This document shows, piece by piece, positions 30,372 through 37,627 of a stretch of DNA of 42,701 bases (the stretch's first letter is position 1; every line of letters begins with the position of its first letter). The DNA is taken from positions 1 to 42,701 of the forward strand of contig NZ_LFXL01000053.1 in assembly GCF_001270745.1 (NCBI RefSeq), read 5' to 3'. A program made the position numbers and the translations under genes. Below the pieces are notes generated by a model that worked only from the letters and a program-made list of their open reading frames with translations, was not told the origin of the DNA and did not search any database. This stretch comes from Jiangella muralis (GTDB lineage Bacteria; Actinomycetota; Actinomycetes; Jiangellales; Jiangellaceae).

Positions 30372-30775
30372 CCGCCGCCGCCGACACCGCCCTCGTCGCC
30401 CAGGCGCTCCGCGACGCCGCCAGAACAGGCCGCCGCGCCGCCGCCAAAGCCGCCGCCACCCTGCGCGCCACCGCACCGAAAGACCCACGATCCGCGGCCG
30501 TCCGGATCGCCAACGCGCTCGCCGACGCCGAAGAACTCGACCGCATCGCTGATGCCATTACGGCCGGAACGCTGGCACTGTGTAGCAGCACAGCACCACC
30601 CAGCGACCAAGACGCCCCGGACCCTGCGCGCACCCCGGTCGCCGATGCCCTCAGCGACGAGGACGCGGCACGCGCGCTCGGCCCGGCCGTCGACGAGGAC
30701 GACCTCGACGACGTCGACGACGCCATCGTGTTCGGCCCGCTGGACGGCACCGACGACAACCAGGAGCGCACATGA
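30368..30775 (+). CDS. small helical acidic protein
   Basis: A 135-residue protein starting at a GTG that overlaps the upstream stop. The N-terminal half is Ala/Arg-rich and helical (VAQALRDAARTGRRAAAKAA, IANALADAEELDRIADAITA). The C-terminal half is acidic and disordered (VDEDDLDDVDDAIVFGPLDG). It is followed by the XRE gene with an ATGA overlap, so the three genes form a unit. The function is unknown. Confidence 0.6.
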   Translation: MTAAADTALVAQALRDAARTGRRAAAKAAATLRATAPKDPRSAAVRIANALADAEELDRIADAITAGTLALCSSTAPPSDQDAPDPARTPVADALSDEDAARALGPAVDEDDLDDVDDAIVFGPLDGTDDNQERT

Positions 30776-31020
30776 CCACAGACCCGCCGAAGCCCCGATC
30801 GGCGCTCGCCGCCGACGTCGGGCAGCAGCTCAGACAGGCGCGCGAGGCAGCCGGGCTATCCCTCCGCGCGCTGGCCAGCCAGTTCGGCGTAACGCACGTG
30901 ACGATGCGCCGGTACGAGCGCGGCGAGTACAACGTGTCGCTGTCGAAGCTGGCCGAGGTCGCCGACCTCTACGGCCTCGACGTCAAGATCACCTGCACGC
31001 CGAAACGCCCCCCGGCCTGA
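30772..31020 (+). CDS. XRE-family helix-turn-helix regulator
   Basis: An 82-residue protein consisting of one XRE/Cro-C1 HTH domain: QQLRQAREAAGLSLRALASQ, FGVTHVTMRRYERGEYNVSL, SKLAEVADLYGLDVKI. The recognition helix is VTHVTMRRYERG. The family includes phage repressors and Cro-like proteins. The ATG overlaps the previous stop. It ends an operon that begins at a GCTAGC cluster, and a second cluster follows its terminator, so it is one candidate for the protein that binds these sites. Confidence 0.85.
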   Translation: MTTDPPKPRSALAADVGQQLRQAREAAGLSLRALASQFGVTHVTMRRYERGEYNVSLSKLAEVADLYGLDVKITCTPKRPPA

Positions 31021-31044
31021 CGACACGCCCGAGACGTTTCAACC

Positions 31045-31075
31045 CCGCCCGGTCGCCTGCCCAGCGGCCGGGCGG
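31045..31075 (+). terminator. terminator after the XRE gene
   Basis: CCGCCCGGTCGC (31045-31056) pairs with GCGGCCGGGCGG (31064-31075) with one G-U pair and loop CTGCCCA, 24 bases after the stop. Confidence 0.65.
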
Positions 31076-31134
31076 GATAGCCAGCCAGCTAGCCCGCTGG
31101 CTAGCTGGCGAGCCAGTCTGCTAGCACGTAGTCT
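31076..31134 (+). promoter_or_regulatory. GCTAGC operator cluster before the terminase transcript
   Basis: GATAGC at 31076, GCTAGC at 31088 and 31100 (each 12 bp apart) and GCTAGC at 31120 (20 bp further) form the longest cluster in the window. TAGTCT (31129-31134) may be a -10. The gene at 31181 starts 47 bases later. Confidence 0.6.
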
Positions 31135-31180
31135 CCGTGGCAGGACTCTCACATCCCGGACACCTCCACGGAGCACGAAC

Positions 31181-31864
31181 ATGCCCTCTCGTCTCTGCCC
31201 AGCGTGCACCCGCCGCTACGCCGCCCTCGTCGACGACCACTGTCCGGTCTGCCGCGGCGCCGGCACTATCCAGCTCGGCGCCGCCGCGCTCTACCGCGAC
31301 GAGCCGGCCGTCGTCGCCCGCTCGATCGAGATGTACCTCGAAGCGGCGTCCCGCGAGGCCGCCGCCGTCCTGCCACCCGACGACCCGCAGTCCAGCTCAC
31401 TCGGCCGCCGCTACGCCCTGGCCGAGGCAGCCGACGAGCTGCGCCGCGCCGGCGTCATCCAGGCCGACCCCGACGAGATCTCCACGGAGACCCGCGCCGC
31501 GATGCCACCGTCGCCGCCGTCGCCCGAGGGCCCCGCCCGCCGAGCCGACGACGCCGAAGCCGCCATGCTCACCCACCGCACCGGCCGAACCCCCCGCCCC
31601 TCCGACCGCGCGAACCTCGACGCCGCCCCGACCGTCTACGCCGCCACCGACCGGCCGCTCGCCCGCACCCTCCCCCGCGTCTCCGCTGCCGGCTGGCCGT
31701 CCGCGCTCGCCAAGGCGGCCGACCCGGTCGACCCGTTCGGCAGCACCGGCCGCGCCGCCCTCACCCGGATCAGCCGCGAGCGCCGCGCCGGCATCATCGC
31801 GTCAGCCGTCGACCGGGCCCTCACCATCGCCGCACGCCGCGCCGGCGGCGCGCTGCCGGCCTGA
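31181..31864 (+). CDS. zinc-ribbon protein of unknown function before the terminase
   Basis: A 227-residue protein. The N-terminus has two Cys-X2-Cys knuckles (LCPACTRRY and HCPVCRGAG), a zinc ribbon. A helical part follows (SIEMYLEAASREAAAVL, YALAEAADELRRAGVIQADP), then a Pro-rich linker, and a C-terminal basic helical end (TRISRERRAGIIASAVDRAL). The position just upstream of the small terminase gene suggests a role in packaging or late regulation, but the family is not recognised. GCACGGAGCACG is a weak ribosome site. Its TGA lies 20 bases before the small terminase start. Confidence 0.6.
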   Translation: MPSRLCPACTRRYAALVDDHCPVCRGAGTIQLGAAALYRDEPAVVARSIEMYLEAASREAAAVLPPDDPQSSSLGRRYALAEAADELRRAGVIQADPDEISTETRAAMPPSPPSPEGPARRADDAEAAMLTHRTGRTPRPSDRANLDAAPTVYAATDRPLARTLPRVSAAGWPSALAKAADPVDPFGSTGRAALTRISRERRAGIIASAVDRALTIAARRAGGALPA

Positions 31865-31883
31865 CCACCCGGGCCGGTGATCC

Positions 31884-32333
31884 GTGACCAAGAACAGCCC
31901 CGACCCGGACCAGGTCGACCGCGAGGCCCAGTGCCTGCGGTACCGCCGCGAGGGCAAGACCTACGACGACATCGCGATCTTGGTCGGGTACGCCGACCGG
32001 TCCGGCGCCCGTAAGGCCGTCGAGCGCGCCCTGAAACGCGTCATCGTCGAGAACGTCGACGAGCTGCGCATACTCGAAGCGCAGCGCCTCGACGAGTTAC
32101 AGCAAGCCATCTGGGACAAGGCCCTACGGTTCGAGCCAGCGCTCGGCGACGACAAGGCCCTCACCGGCATCCTGCGGATCATGGTGCGCCGGGCGAAGCT
32201 GCTCGGCCTCGACATGCCCACCAAGACCGAGGTCACCGGCGCCGGCGGAAACCCCCTGATCATCGAGATCATGCCGGGGATGATCCCGGACATGGGCAAG
32301 TCCGACGACGAAGCCGTCGAGCTGGACCCGTGA
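31884..32333 (+). CDS. terminase small subunit
   Basis: A 149-residue protein directly before the large terminase gene. An N-terminal HTH (CLRYRREGKTYDDIAILVGY, RSGARKAVERALKRV) is followed by a helical oligomerisation part (LRILEAQRLDELQQAIWDKA, ALTGILRIMVRRAKLLGLDM). This is the usual small terminase plan, in which the HTH recognises the packaging site and the ring feeds DNA to the motor. The GTG start lacks a strong ribosome site. The stop overlaps the GTG start of the large subunit. Confidence 0.75.
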   Translation: MTKNSPDPDQVDREAQCLRYRREGKTYDDIAILVGYADRSGARKAVERALKRVIVENVDELRILEAQRLDELQQAIWDKALRFEPALGDDKALTGILRIMVRRAKLLGLDMPTKTEVTGAGGNPLIIEIMPGMIPDMGKSDDEAVELDP

Positions 32334-33811
32334 CCGAGGGCGGCGCCGCCGAGCCGCCCCGCTGGCGCTACCCCTACACGCCCACCGAAGCACAGCAGCG
32401 CGCCCACGACTGCGGCGTCGACGAGATGCTGTACGGCGGCGCCGCCGGCGGCGGCAAGTCCGAAATGCTGCTCGCGACCGCCGTGCACTTCGCGCTGCTC
32501 GTGCCCGGCAGCGCATCCGTGATCTTCCGCCGCACGTTCCCCGACCTCGACCGGTCGCTGATCCCGCGGCTGCTGAAGTACCTACCCAGCAGCGTCGCCA
32601 CATGGCACGCCACCGCCCACCGGTGGACATTCCGCAACGGCTCAACGATCGAACTCGCCCACCTCAGCCGCGAAAACGACGTGCTGAAATACCAGGGCGC
32701 CGAGTACCAGTTCATCGCGTTTGACGAGTTGACGCAGTTCACCGAGTCGCAGTACCGGTACCTGCTGTCGCGGCTGCGCGCCGGCGGCGACGTCCGCGAC
32801 CGAATGGCCGCACTCGGGCTGCGGCCCCGCGTGATGTCGGCCGCCAACCCAGGCGGCCCCGGCCACCACTGGGTCAAGGCCCGGTGGATCGACCCGGCCA
32901 GCCCCGGCCAGGTGTGGCGACCCGTCGCAACCCTCGAAGACCCACAGCCCGGCACCCGCGCGTTCATCCCCGCCCGGGTGACCGACAACCCGCACATCGA
33001 CGGCTCCTATGTCAACCGCCTCAACGGGCTCGACGAGATGCTGCGGCGCGCGCTCCGCGACGGCGATTGGGACGTCCTCGAAGGTGCCCGGTTCTCCCGC
33101 TGGCGCCGCGACATCCACGTCATCGAACCGCACGAGCTGCCGATCACGTTCGGCGGCACCGTCCGCGCGATCGGCGTCGACTACGGCCTCGACGCCCCGT
33201 TCGCCGCCCTGTGGGGTGCGCGGCTCGGCGACGGCCTCGTCGTCGTCTACCGCGAGCTGTACGAGGCCGGCCTCACCCCACGCAAGCAGGCCGCCGCCAT
33301 CGCCGACGCCGAAACCGCCGACGAGCGTGCCCGCCCGGTCCCGCTCGCCCTCGACCCGTCGACATGGGCCCGCAACCCCCACGCCGCCGGCAAGGCCGTC
33401 GCCCCCGTCGTCGACCCCGACGCCCCGCCCATCGGGTCGATCGCGCACAGCTACACCAGCAAGTTCGGGACGCACGTCGTGAAGGCCCGCAACGACCGCC
33501 GCGCCGGCGTCGCCCTAGTCGACGACAAACTCATCGTCCGGCCCGACGGCCTACCGCGGCTGCTCGTCTACTCGACGTGCGTCAACCTCATCCGCACCCT
33601 GCCCGCGCTCGGCCGGTCGACCCGCGACCCCGAAGACGTCGACACCAAAGCCGAAGACCACGCCTACGACGCGCTGCGGTACCTGCTGATGGAGCTGGAA
33701 GGCGCCGGCCCGCACCGCTCCACCGCGCCCCCACCAGGCCGCGAGCTGGTCGGCGCCCACACCGGCGACGTCGCCGCCGCGGCGGCCGACCTCACCACGG
33801 CCGGGTTCTGA
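32330..33811 (+). CDS. terminase large subunit
   Basis: A 493-residue packaging motor. The ATPase domain has a Walker A-like LYGGAAGGGKSEM (K43, S44), adenine-binding PYTPTEAQQRAHDC, and Walker B YQFIAFDELTQF (D132, E133), followed by a coupling motif MSAANPGG. The nuclease domain has IGVDYGLDAPF (D284), LALDPSTW (D342), and EDHAYDALRYL (D443/D447), the three acidic clusters of the RNase H-like nuclease. It is full length and looks intact, so the element is probably able to package DNA. The GTG start overlaps the small subunit stop. Confidence 0.93.
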   Translation: MTEGGAAEPPRWRYPYTPTEAQQRAHDCGVDEMLYGGAAGGGKSEMLLATAVHFALLVPGSASVIFRRTFPDLDRSLIPRLLKYLPSSVATWHATAHRWTFRNGSTIELAHLSRENDVLKYQGAEYQFIAFDELTQFTESQYRYLLSRLRAGGDVRDRMAALGLRPRVMSAANPGGPGHHWVKARWIDPASPGQVWRPVATLEDPQPGTRAFIPARVTDNPHIDGSYVNRLNGLDEMLRRALRDGDWDVLEGARFSRWRRDIHVIEPHELPITFGGTVRAIGVDYGLDAPFAALWGARLGDGLVVVYRELYEAGLTPRKQAAAIADAETADERARPVPLALDPSTWARNPHAAGKAVAPVVDPDAPPIGSIAHSYTSKFGTHVVKARNDRRAGVALVDDKLIVRPDGLPRLLVYSTCVNLIRTLPALGRSTRDPEDVDTKAEDHAYDALRYLLMELEGAGPHRSTAPPPGRELVGAHTGDVAAAAADLTTAGF

Positions 33812-33820
33812 CATGCGAAC

Positions 33821-33890
33821 GGGACACCCGGCCGGCGCCTGTGAATCCTCCGCGCTGACGGGCGCTCGGGAGGCAATCCGGGGGTGTCCC
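33821..33890 (+). terminator. inverted repeat after the terminase gene
   Basis: GGGACACCC (33821-33829) and GGGTGTCCC (33882-33890) are 9-bp arms 52 bases apart, just after the terminase stop. The remaining gap to 33998 contains a CATCAGGAGAA ribosome-site-like stretch followed by a four-codon frame, and no gene that I can support. Confidence 0.4.
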
Positions 33891-33972
33891 GCCGGCCTGC
33901 CACGCCCCCATCAGGAGAAGCGTGCGGCCTTGACTAGAGCGTACACGGCTGCTCGCCACCCCCGCTCAATCT

Positions 33973-33992
33973 GGTACCCTGACAAGGTACCG
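33973..33992 (+). promoter_or_regulatory. GGTACC-type promoter box before 34034
   Basis: GGTACCCTGACAAGGTACCG matches the boxes at 29434, 34666 and 42350. TACCCT (33975-33980) or TACCGG could be the -10. An ATG 5-7 bases after the second box opens a 12-codon frame. There is no GCTAGC cluster here, only ACTAGAG upstream. Confidence 0.5.
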
Positions 33993-33998
33993 GTTGGG

Positions 33999-34037
33999 AT
34001 GACGGCCCGACCGCACCATCAGGAGGAACCCACGTGA
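33999..34037 (+). CDS. 12-residue leader ORF
   Basis: ATG 33999 lies seven bases beyond the promoter box; the frame MTARPHHQEEPT ends with TGA overlapping the GTG of the next gene. The first codons match the in-frame extension (VTAR) of the ATPase gene leader at 25869. It may be the translated edge of a conserved leader rather than a peptide of use. Confidence 0.3.
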   Translation: MTARPHHQEEPT

Positions 34038-34636
34038 CCGCACCAGTCGACTTCGCCCACACCGAGCAGGCCCGACGCAACCGCGCCGCCAAGGCCGCCG
34101 CCCTCGCCGCCTACTGCCAGACCAACAGCATCGGCCCCGAGATCGTCGCCGCCCCCGCGGCCCGGCAGCGCGCCGTCTGCCGCGACGCCGGCGTCAACAC
34201 CGCCAGCGACGACACGTGGTACGCCGTCGCCGACCTACTCATCGACGCCGAGCCGGCGGCCCCGGCCGCGGTCGAGGCGCCAGCCCCGGCCGGCCCTGCG
34301 TACCCGACCAGCCGGTCGCAGCAACTCCCCCCGGGCATCGGCTGGTGCTGGGACGCCACCAGCGACGGCTACTGCTGGCGCCCGGCGCCCGGCGGCTACT
34401 ACTGCCCCGAGCACCGGAACACCCCACCCACGCCGCCGCCCGGCACCACCCTCGCCGACCTGCGCCCGATCTACGCCCGCCCGACCGCGGCCGACACGTC
34501 CGGGTGGCCGCGCTGCCACGCCTGCCGGACCCCGGTCGACCCGGTCGTGCCGCTCGTCAACGGCCGCCCCGAGCACCCCGCGTGCGACCCCGACCACGAG
34601 CCACGCCGGCGGCCGTCGAGACGGCGAGCCCGCTAG
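34034..34636 (+). CDS. Cys/Trp-rich hypothetical protein
   Basis: A 200-residue protein. The N-terminal helical part (EQARRNRAAKAAALAAYCQT) is followed by an Ala/Pro linker, then GIGWCWDATSDGYCWRPAPGGYYCPEH and, near the end, RCHACRTPVDP and HPACDPDHEP, giving several Cys/His pairs that may form zinc sites. AGGAGGAA lies eight bases before the GTG. The TAG stop is part of a GCTAGC operator. It is probably an early accessory protein; the family was not recognised. Confidence 0.6.
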   Translation: MTAPVDFAHTEQARRNRAAKAAALAAYCQTNSIGPEIVAAPAARQRAVCRDAGVNTASDDTWYAVADLLIDAEPAAPAAVEAPAPAGPAYPTSRSQQLPPGIGWCWDATSDGYCWRPAPGGYYCPEHRNTPPTPPPGTTLADLRPIYARPTAADTSGWPRCHACRTPVDPVVPLVNGRPEHPACDPDHEPRRRPSRRRAR

Positions 34637-34694
34637 CTAGCTATCTCGCGAGAGGGCTAGACAAGTGGTACCCCGTCAAGGTACCGTTCTGTTC
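34632..34694 (+). promoter_or_regulatory. GCTAGC operators and leaderless promoter before 34695
   Basis: GCTAGC at 34632 and 34636 is followed 20 bp later by GCTAGA (34656). TAGACA (34658-34663) as -35, an 18-bp spacer and TACCGT (34682-34687) as -10 precede the ATG at 34695 by seven bases. The geometry equals that of the promoter at 42342. Confidence 0.7.
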
Positions 34695-35000
34695 ATGACG
34701 AACACCACCGCCGCCCCCAACTACATCGCCCGCGACACCTACACCGGCCGGCACACCATCGACGGCGTCCCGGCCGGTCACAAGGTGTTCGCCTTCCGCG
34801 CCGGCGAGATCGCCGCCGAGGCCACCGAGGGCGTCATCTGGGAGTCGTTCGGCATCCCGCGCGGGAGCCGCCGCGAACACCTCAAGCGGTCGCGGTACGT
34901 CGCCGACGCCGCCGGCAACCTCCACGTCTTCAACAGCGACGGCGGCAAGACCCTCATCCACCCGGCCGACCGCGTTATCCGCGTCCTGCGCCGCGTCTGA
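34695..35000 (+). CDS. small hypothetical protein from a leaderless promoter
   Basis: A 101-residue protein: NYIARDTYTGRHTIDGVPAG, GVIWESFGIPRGSRREHLKR, then GNLHVFNSDGGKTLIHPADR. It appears well folded and not low-complexity. No family recognised. The ATG is seven bases after a good -10, with no Shine-Dalgarno, so it is probably leaderless; a longer in-frame start at 34665 would lie within the promoter. A strong hairpin follows its stop. Confidence 0.65.
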   Translation: MTNTTAAPNYIARDTYTGRHTIDGVPAGHKVFAFRAGEIAAEATEGVIWESFGIPRGSRREHLKRSRYVADAAGNLHVFNSDGGKTLIHPADRVIRVLRRV

Positions 35001-35007
35001 CCCGCCC

Positions 35008-35036
35008 GCCGGCGGCCGCCCACCGCGGCCGCCGGC
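35008..35036 (+). terminator. 12-bp perfect hairpin
   Basis: GCCGGCGGCCGC (35008-35019) and GCGGCCGCCGGC (35025-35036) with loop CCACC, eight bases after the stop of the previous gene. It may end or attenuate the leaderless transcript before the next gene, whose ribosome site AGGAGGA follows at 35047. Confidence 0.65.
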
Positions 35037-35057
35037 ACCAGCCACCAGGAGGACGAC

Positions 35058-35246
35058 ATGCAGAACACCACCGCCCCCGCCACATGCGCCGAGGTCTACT
35101 ACCGCGAGCGCCCCGACTGGCAGTTCGTCACGTGCGGGCGGCCGGTGAAGCGCGACGGCCGCTGCGGCATCCACGCCCGGCAGCGCGAACAGCAGGCGGC
35201 GCGGCGGGCCGAGCTGGACAAGCTGATGAACGGTGGCGACCGATGA
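35058..35246 (+). CDS. small Cys-rich zinc-finger-like protein
   Basis: A 62-residue protein with TCAEVYYRERPDWQFVTCGR and DGRCGIHARQ, that is C-x15-C and C-x2-H elements that can form one zinc site, then a basic helical tail. Small proteins of this pattern (C..vy.r...w.f..Cgr......gr.C..H) are common accessory genes in actinophages. AGGAGGA is five bases before the ATG. Its stop overlaps the ATG of the next gene. Confidence 0.65.
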   Translation: MQNTTAPATCAEVYYRERPDWQFVTCGRPVKRDGRCGIHARQREQQAARRAELDKLMNGGDR

Positions 35247-35443
35247 CCGCCACCGTCACCGCCCCCGAGGCCACCGCCTACCGGCTCCGCGCCGGCGCCG
35301 ACGTCGACGACCTCATCGCCACGCCGACGACGCCGCGCCCGTGGCTGCCGTTCGGCCGCCGCGACTTCGACGCCGCCGCTACCGACCAGCAGCTCGCCCT
35401 CGTCCCACCGGCCGACCCGGCCGGCACCGTCGCCCTGTTCTGA
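35243..35443 (+). CDS. small hypothetical protein
   Basis: A 66-residue protein starting at the ATG that overlaps the stop of the zinc-finger-like gene. It has a Thr/Val/Ala-rich start, RAGADVDDLIATPTTPRPWL, and a hydrophobic end (PADPAGTVALF). No recognised family. Translational coupling supports it as a real gene. Confidence 0.5.
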   Translation: MTATVTAPEATAYRLRAGADVDDLIATPTTPRPWLPFGRRDFDAAATDQQLALVPPADPAGTVALF

Positions 35444-35527
35444 CACCGGCGACCTCCCACCCACCACCACCCCGCGTGGCCAGCGTGACGGCAACGACCA
35501 CCCGGACCAACCATCAGGAGACGCACC

Positions 35528-35869
35528 GTGCTCATGCCCAGCGACTACCGCCCCGAGGTCCGCGACGCCATCCTCACCGCCGTCGCACTGAACCTCGCCC
35601 GCGGCGAGTCCCTGCTCGAACTGGTCGCCGACCTCGGCATCCTCCGCATCAACGCGACCAGGGATCAGGCGTCCGACCTCCGCGACCTCGCCGAGGATCT
35701 GGCCGCCATCGAGGACGGCTCTGCCGGCGTCGAGCGGTTCCTCGGTGACCGCCCGCTGTACGGCCCGCCCGCCGCGTTCCTCGACGCCAAGCGCGCCGAG
35801 TGCGACCGCCAGCTCGGCGCGCTGCTCGCCCGGCTCATCACGGGCACGCCGGCACCTGTGCCGGCCTAA
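35528..35869 (+). CDS. small helical hypothetical protein
   Basis: A 113-residue, mainly helical protein (YRPEVRDAILTAVALNLARG, LLELVADLGILRINATRDQA, DLRDLAEDLAAIEDGSAGVE, LDAKRAECDRQLGALLARLI). CATCAGGAG is placed seven bases before the GTG at 35528; an ATG at 35534 is an alternative. It lies just before a strong terminator and the portal gene. It may be a small head or regulatory protein; the family was not recognised. Confidence 0.6.
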   Translation: MLMPSDYRPEVRDAILTAVALNLARGESLLELVADLGILRINATRDQASDLRDLAEDLAAIEDGSAGVERFLGDRPLYGPPAAFLDAKRAECDRQLGALLARLITGTPAPVPA

Positions 35870-35879
35870 CCCCGGGCCC

Positions 35880-35920
35880 GGCCGGTGTCGCGATGTTCCC
35901 TTGAGGCCGCGACACCGGCC
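35880..35920 (+). terminator. 13-bp perfect hairpin before the portal gene
   Basis: GGCCGGTGTCGCG (35880-35892) and CGCGACACCGGCC (35908-35920) with a 15-base loop. The right arm shares GCGACACCGGCC with the late leader at 23264. A smaller stem GCCGGCAC/GTGCCGGC lies at 35848-35865, at the end of the previous gene. The portal start follows 34 bases later. Confidence 0.7.
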
Positions 35921-35953
35921 GCCTCCAACCTCACCCCGACCAGGACAGGCACG

Positions 35954-37627
35954 GTGACGACCATGGCGGACACTCCCAACATCGGCCGCGAACTCGGCCA
36001 GCCCGGCGGACACATCCGATCGTGGTCGCCGTACGCCGGTGACGGCTATCAGGCCCTCGGCTACGAGGCGACGCCGGAACTGGTGTTCCCGCACAACCTC
36101 CCGATCTACGACCGGATGCGCGACAGCGAGAGCCAGATCGGCGGCCTGCTCCGCGCGATCTGCCTGCCGATGCTGCGCACCGGCTGGCACCTGGTCGGGA
36201 AGGACGTCGCCTCCGACGTCATGGAGGCCGTCCGCATCGAGTTCGGGATACCCGACGACGAGGGCAACACGCCCCGCCGCCGGCCCGGCGCCATCGTGTG
36301 GAAACGCCACCTGTCCGACCTGCTGCTGTCGATGGTGTTCGGGTTCATGCCGTTCGAGAAGGTGTTCGAGTACGGCCGCCCCCACCCCGGGCAGACCCCG
36401 CGGTACGGCAACGACCTCGTTCACCTGGCCAAGCTCGCGATCCGTCACCCCCGCACCATGGAAGAGATCCGGGTCACCCGCGGCGGCGCCCTCGCCGGCG
36501 TCGTGCAAGCGCCCCTCGGCGACGACGTCGGCCTACGCGACCCCGCCGTCAAGTACGCCCGCTCGTCCAGCATCGGCGACCCCGGCGACGCGACCCCGAC
36601 GTTCATCGACGCCGCCAACCTCGCCTATTACTCCTTCGAGCGTGAGGGCGCCGATTGGACGGGCCGGTCCCTGCTGCGCCAGTCGTACAAGAACTGGCTG
36701 ATCAAAGACGCCCTGCTGCGCACCGGCGCTCAGGCCGTCGAGCGCACCGGCATGGGGCTGCCCGTCGTCTACTACACCGACAAGATGGGCAAGGACGAGG
36801 CCCTAGCGATCGCCACGCAGGCCCGCGCCGGCGCCACCGCCGGCATTGCCATCCCCGATGGCGCCGGCCGGGTCGAACTGCTCGGCGTGACGGGCACCAC
36901 GAAAGACGAGCTGCCGCTCGTCGAGTACCACGACCGCGCCATGTCGAAGTCCGCCCTGGCGATGTTCATGAACCTCGGCCACGACAACGGCGCCCGCGCG
37001 CTCGGCGAGACGTTCGTCGACTACTTCGTCATGTCGCTGCGGTACACGTGCGAGTGGGCCGGCGAGATCACCACCGACGGAGACGACGGCACCCGCGGCG
37101 CCATCGCCGAGTTCGTCGCCATCAACTTCGGCGCCGACGAGCCCTACCCGTCCCTCGTCCCCGACGAGATCTCGGCCGAGTCCACCCCCACCGCCGAGGC
37201 GTTGAAGCTGCTCAAAGAGGCCGGCCTCATCACCCCCGACGCCACCCTCGAAGCGGACGTGCGGCGCCGCTACAGCCTCCCCCCCATGGAAAAGGTCAAC
37301 GACGACGACGCCGCCGCGAAGTCGTCCCCGTTCGCCGACGTCGGCCTACCGGCCCTCGTCGACGCGTACATCATCAGCCCCGAAGAGGCCCGCCAGCTCA
37401 TCGGCATGAAGGGCCCCGCACCCGAGAAGCCGGCCCCGCCCCCCGCCCCGGAGCCGGGCGACGACAGCGTCGACGAGCTGCCCGTCGAGGGCGACGCCCC
37501 CGCGGCCGCCGGTCCCGTCCCGCCGCAACTCGACCCCGAGCAGATCGCCGCCACCGCGCACGTGAGTCTCGCCGAGGCCCGCGAGCTGGTCGAGCGCATC
37601 GAAGCCCTGCGGGCGGCCCGTGTGTGA
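35954..37627 (+). CDS. portal protein (DUF935 / Mu gp29-like)
   Basis: A 557-residue portal: the N-terminal YDRMRDSESQIGGLLRAICL, LPMLRTGWHLVGKDVASDVM, LLSMVFGFMPFEKVFEY, then RSLLRQSYKNWLIKDALLRT, MGLPVVYYTDKMGKDEALAI, and FMNLGHDNGARALGETFVDY are the DUF935 (Mu gp29) pattern. It forms the dodecameric ring through which DNA enters and leaves, and to which terminase and tail attach. The last ~90 residues are Pro/Asp-rich and disordered. The GTG at 35954 has AGGACAGG seven bases upstream; ATG 35963 is an alternative. Its stop overlaps the F-like gene. Confidence 0.88.
   Translation: MTTMADTPNIGRELGQPGGHIRSWSPYAGDGYQALGYEATPELVFPHNLPIYDRMRDSESQIGGLLRAICLPMLRTGWHLVGKDVASDVMEAVRIEFGIPDDEGNTPRRRPGAIVWKRHLSDLLLSMVFGFMPFEKVFEYGRPHPGQTPRYGNDLVHLAKLAIRHPRTMEEIRVTRGGALAGVVQAPLGDDVGLRDPAVKYARSSSIGDPGDATPTFIDAANLAYYSFEREGADWTGRSLLRQSYKNWLIKDALLRTGAQAVERTGMGLPVVYYTDKMGKDEALAIATQARAGATAGIAIPDGAGRVELLGVTGTTKDELPLVEYHDRAMSKSALAMFMNLGHDNGARALGETFVDYFVMSLRYTCEWAGEITTDGDDGTRGAIAEFVAINFGADEPYPSLVPDEISAESTPTAEALKLLKEAGLITPDATLEADVRRRYSLPPMEKVNDDDAAAKSSPFADVGLPALVDAYIISPEEARQLIGMKGPAPEKPAPPPAPEPGDDSVDELPVEGDAPAAAGPVPPQLDPEQIAATAHVSLAEARELVERIEALRAARV

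Noticed and set aside
33813..34037. Possible 74-residue gene after the large terminase gene
   Set aside because: It runs through an inverted repeat, a ribosome-site-like stretch and a promoter box, has no ribosome site of its own and no recognisable features. Only the last 12 codons are kept as a possible leader frame.
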